DNA from: Pleurocapsa sp. PCC 7319
GTDB lineage: Bacteria > Cyanobacteriota > Cyanobacteriia > Cyanobacteriales > Xenococcaceae
NCBI RefSeq assembly: GCF_000332195.1
Contig: NZ_KB235922.1
Location: 1,884,211 to 1,948,210 of the forward strand
Direction of reading: 5' to 3'
Length of the DNA stretch: 64,000 bases
In this document: piece after piece, positions 62,380 through 64,000 of the stretch
How positions within the stretch are numbered: position 1 is the first letter of the stretch
How the letters are laid out: each line of letters opens with the position of its first letter
The notes under the pieces: generated by a model
The model's database searches: none
Told to the model about the DNA's origin: nothing
Seen by the model: the letters and a program-made list of their open reading frames with translations, nothing else
Program-made: the position numbers and the translations under genes

Positions 62380-63510
62380 TCATTCTGACCACAAGCGTCG
62401 GCGTTTTTTACCCTTTAAGCGTTGATGAGTATCTCTAAGCAAAGTTGGGATATTTAATTGTTCTGGACAGCGTGGCAAACAATCACCACAGTCAGTACAA
62501 CGATTACCTTTTTTCCCTGGAAACCAATGTCCCGCGTTTTCCAACATTCCATAACGGTATTGACCATAATCCTGCATTTCGTAAGCCACAGTCAAGTTAC
62601 GTAGTCTTAGGATTTCAGGGATATTAATTGATTCAGGACAGGGCAGACACCGATAGCACTGGGAACAGAGATCCGTAGTCAAACTAGTCTCTAAATGCTG
62701 TTTAAGCCGTTTACAGACCTCTTTTTCCGATGTGGTGAGGGGGTAATCAGCATCAGCTACTTGGAGCGGAGTAGTTAATTCATCAGGATTTGCGGCACCA
62801 ATACTGAGAGTAGTAATACGGCGATCGCTTAATAAAAAACGATAGTTTAATTCTAAGGGGGTAAAGGGAAAACTCAGTTCTACTAGCTTTGCTGGAGGAG
62901 TATATAATCTACCTCCCTTATCAGCAGGAGAAATAATAAATATTCCTAAGTCTTTCTCTTGTGCTAGAGCGATCGCGGGATGGTTGCGCTGAAAAAAATA
63001 ATAATAATGTAGGTTAACAAATTCAAATAAATCTGTCTTAATTGCTGCCAAAATCAAATCGAGGCTACCATGAGTCGAAAAACCTAAATGTTTGATTTTC
63101 CCTTGTTTAATCGCAGTTTGTATTGCCGATAAACAACCATCAGGATTTGTAACCCAATTTAAATGTTCCCAGGTATTAATGCCATGAAGTGCCAAACAGT
63201 CAATGTATTCTACTTGCAGTCTGCTTAGAGACTGGTCGATCCACTGGCTCATTTGCTGCGGATCAGGAGTGGGAGATAATTTTGTAGTGAGATGAATTTG
63301 CTGCCGAGGTATGGCTAAGTCTTGTAATGCTTGTCCCAAATAATTTTCACTCTGACCATATCCTCTGGCAGTTTCCAGATGATTAATCCCCAAAGCGATC
63401 GCCTGCTCAATTGTTTGGCGGTTGGTTTGGGGAGAAGCCAAGCAACGCATTGTCCCCAGGGAAAATACTGATAAATTAAGATCGGTTTTACCAAATCGTC
63501 GCTGGCGCAT
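62380..63510 (-). CDS. Aldo/keto reductase with C-terminal ferredoxin domain
   Basis: A 376-residue protein. The N-terminal NADPH-dependent TIM barrel (1-270) has RFGKTDLNLSVFSLGTMRCL, NHLETARGYGQSENYLGQAL (Asp replaced by Glu but catalytic Tyr kept) and VEYIDCLALHGINT. The C-terminal part has Cys clusters CSQCYRCLPCPESINIPEIL and CTDCGDCLPRCPEQLNIP, both suggesting Fe-S clusters. This fusion is frequent in cyanobacteria and other bacteria, with unknown substrate. Monocistronic. Confidence 0.9.
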   Translation of the reverse strand: MRQRRFGKTDLNLSVFSLGTMRCLASPQTNRQTIEQAIALGINHLETARGYGQSENYLGQALQDLAIPRQQIHLTTKLSPTPDPQQMSQWIDQSLSRLQVEYIDCLALHGINTWEHLNWVTNPDGCLSAIQTAIKQGKIKHLGFSTHGSLDLILAAIKTDLFEFVNLHYYYFFQRNHPAIALAQEKDLGIFIISPADKGGRLYTPPAKLVELSFPFTPLELNYRFLLSDRRITTLSIGAANPDELTTPLQVADADYPLTTSEKEVCKRLKQHLETSLTTDLCSQCYRCLPCPESINIPEILRLRNLTVAYEMQDYGQYRYGMLENAGHWFPGKKGNRCTDCGDCLPRCPEQLNIPTLLRDTHQRLKGKKRRRLWSE

Positions 63511-63613
63511 TACTACTGTTTATAGAATTAGATACTAGATACTTAAATCAGTATTTCATAACCTCAAAAATTACCAAGCATTTGTCCCTGATACTCAATT
63601 ATTGGGAATTGTC

Positions 63614-64000
63614 TTAATGTTGCTCTTTATAGCCGCTTTTCTTAATTAGCTGTTCAGGGCTTAGGCGAGAAACAAACTCTCTAAATGCTTTTCTTTCAGC
63701 ATCATCAGCATCAGTGTCCACAGGAATTGAAGCATCAGCAACAACTTCTTCTAGTACCCAAATAGGACTGTCGGTACGCAAAGCGATCGCCACGGCATCA
63801 CTGGGACGACAATCGATTTCCTTCTTAACTCCTTTATGATTAATACAAAGCACTGCATAGAAAATATCATTGGTTAGAGCATGAATAATAATTCGCTCTA
63901 GTTTAATATTGCAGTCGTCAAAAATATTGGCAATTAAGTCATGAGTCAGAGGTCGCGAGGGACGATGTCCTTCCAGAGCTTTAATAATCGCTTCAGCTTG
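63614..64000 (-). CDS. Bifunctional nuclease (BFN, DUF151) family, truncated by window end
   Basis: The frame is open from base 64000 to the stop at 63614, 128 residues without a start, so the N-terminus lies outside. QAEAIIKALEGHRPSRPLTH, DLIANIFDDCNIKLERIIIH, CRPSDAVAIALRTDSPIWV and the tail FREFVSRLSPEQLIKKSG match DUF151 proteins (RNase and DNase activity reported in plants). Complete members have about 165 residues, so about 35-40 are missing. Confidence 0.85.
   Translation of the reverse strand, partial: QAEAIIKALEGHRPSRPLTHDLIANIFDDCNIKLERIIIHALTNDIFYAVLCINHKGVKKEIDCRPSDAVAIALRTDSPIWVLEEVVADASIPVDTDADDAERKAFREFVSRLSPEQLIKKSGYKEQH

Overview
The window is from a cyanobacterium of low to moderate GC, possibly of the Pleurocapsales or a relative (this rank is a guess). 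The evidence is the density of GCGATCGC (HIP1) octamers and lineage-typical genes: orange carotenoid protein, the flavodiiron pair flv3-flv1, sbtA/sbtB, ndhI, DUF3611/Tic21-like, DUF3747, Uma2 and heptanucleotide tandem repeats. No rRNA, tRNA or CRISPR array was recognised.

Region 1 (1-14.8 kb) is an accessory and mobile island. It opens with the C-terminal part of a RecD2-like helicase. Two toxin-antitoxin-like modules follow: a winged-helix protein with a broken AbiEii-type nucleotidyltransferase, and higBA. They are bracketed by repeated operator-like palindromes. After these comes a nested pile of transposons (IS5, two different IS630, IS4, ISKra4, ISAs1). One IS630 gene is split by about 6.9 kb that carries a decayed plasmid: a CyRepA1 fragment, a three-gene operon resembling TraK/TraL/TraM or StbABC, and relaxase and coupling-protein fragments. 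The insert is flanked by an exact 74-bp direct duplication of IS630 sequence.

Region 2 (14.9-23.6 kb) is core-like: acnB, a Uma2 protein, a secreted HtrA protease, a DUF3611 membrane protein, a ferric-type ABC ATPase and a YwiC-like membrane protein.

Region 3 (24.3-35.1 kb) looks like a stress and carbon-acquisition island: a group 2 sigma factor, an Mrp C-terminal fragment, a zinc-ribbon protein, an orphan ndhI, a P-type ATPase, an OCP with His at the usual Arg155, and a UspA remnant. Repeated relics of the ATPase and usp 3' ends follow. Then come HIT and Nudix genes, and an sbtA-sbtB bicarbonate uptake pair of conspicuously higher GC. A 99-bp direct repeat brackets the segment containing sbtAB.

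Region 4 (35.8-56.3 kb) holds a bicupin, flv3-flv1 (oxygen photoreduction), an S-layer/DUF3747 protein, a NarL-type two-component pair, an HdeA-like protein, a MacAB-like efflux operon, a Coq4-like protein divergent from a TetR regulator, a GH57 protein, a small cupin, and a zinc-type ABC uptake system. Its binding protein carries 14 copies of a five-residue His/Glu repeat. A tandem ComFB-like protein lies downstream.

Region 5 (56.3-64 kb) has a ROK kinase overlapping peptide deformylase, then dnaA and dnaN separated by three TTTTCCACA DnaA boxes (candidate oriC), a TonB-like proline-rich protein, a ferredoxin-tailed aldo/keto reductase, and a bifunctional nuclease gene cut by the window end.
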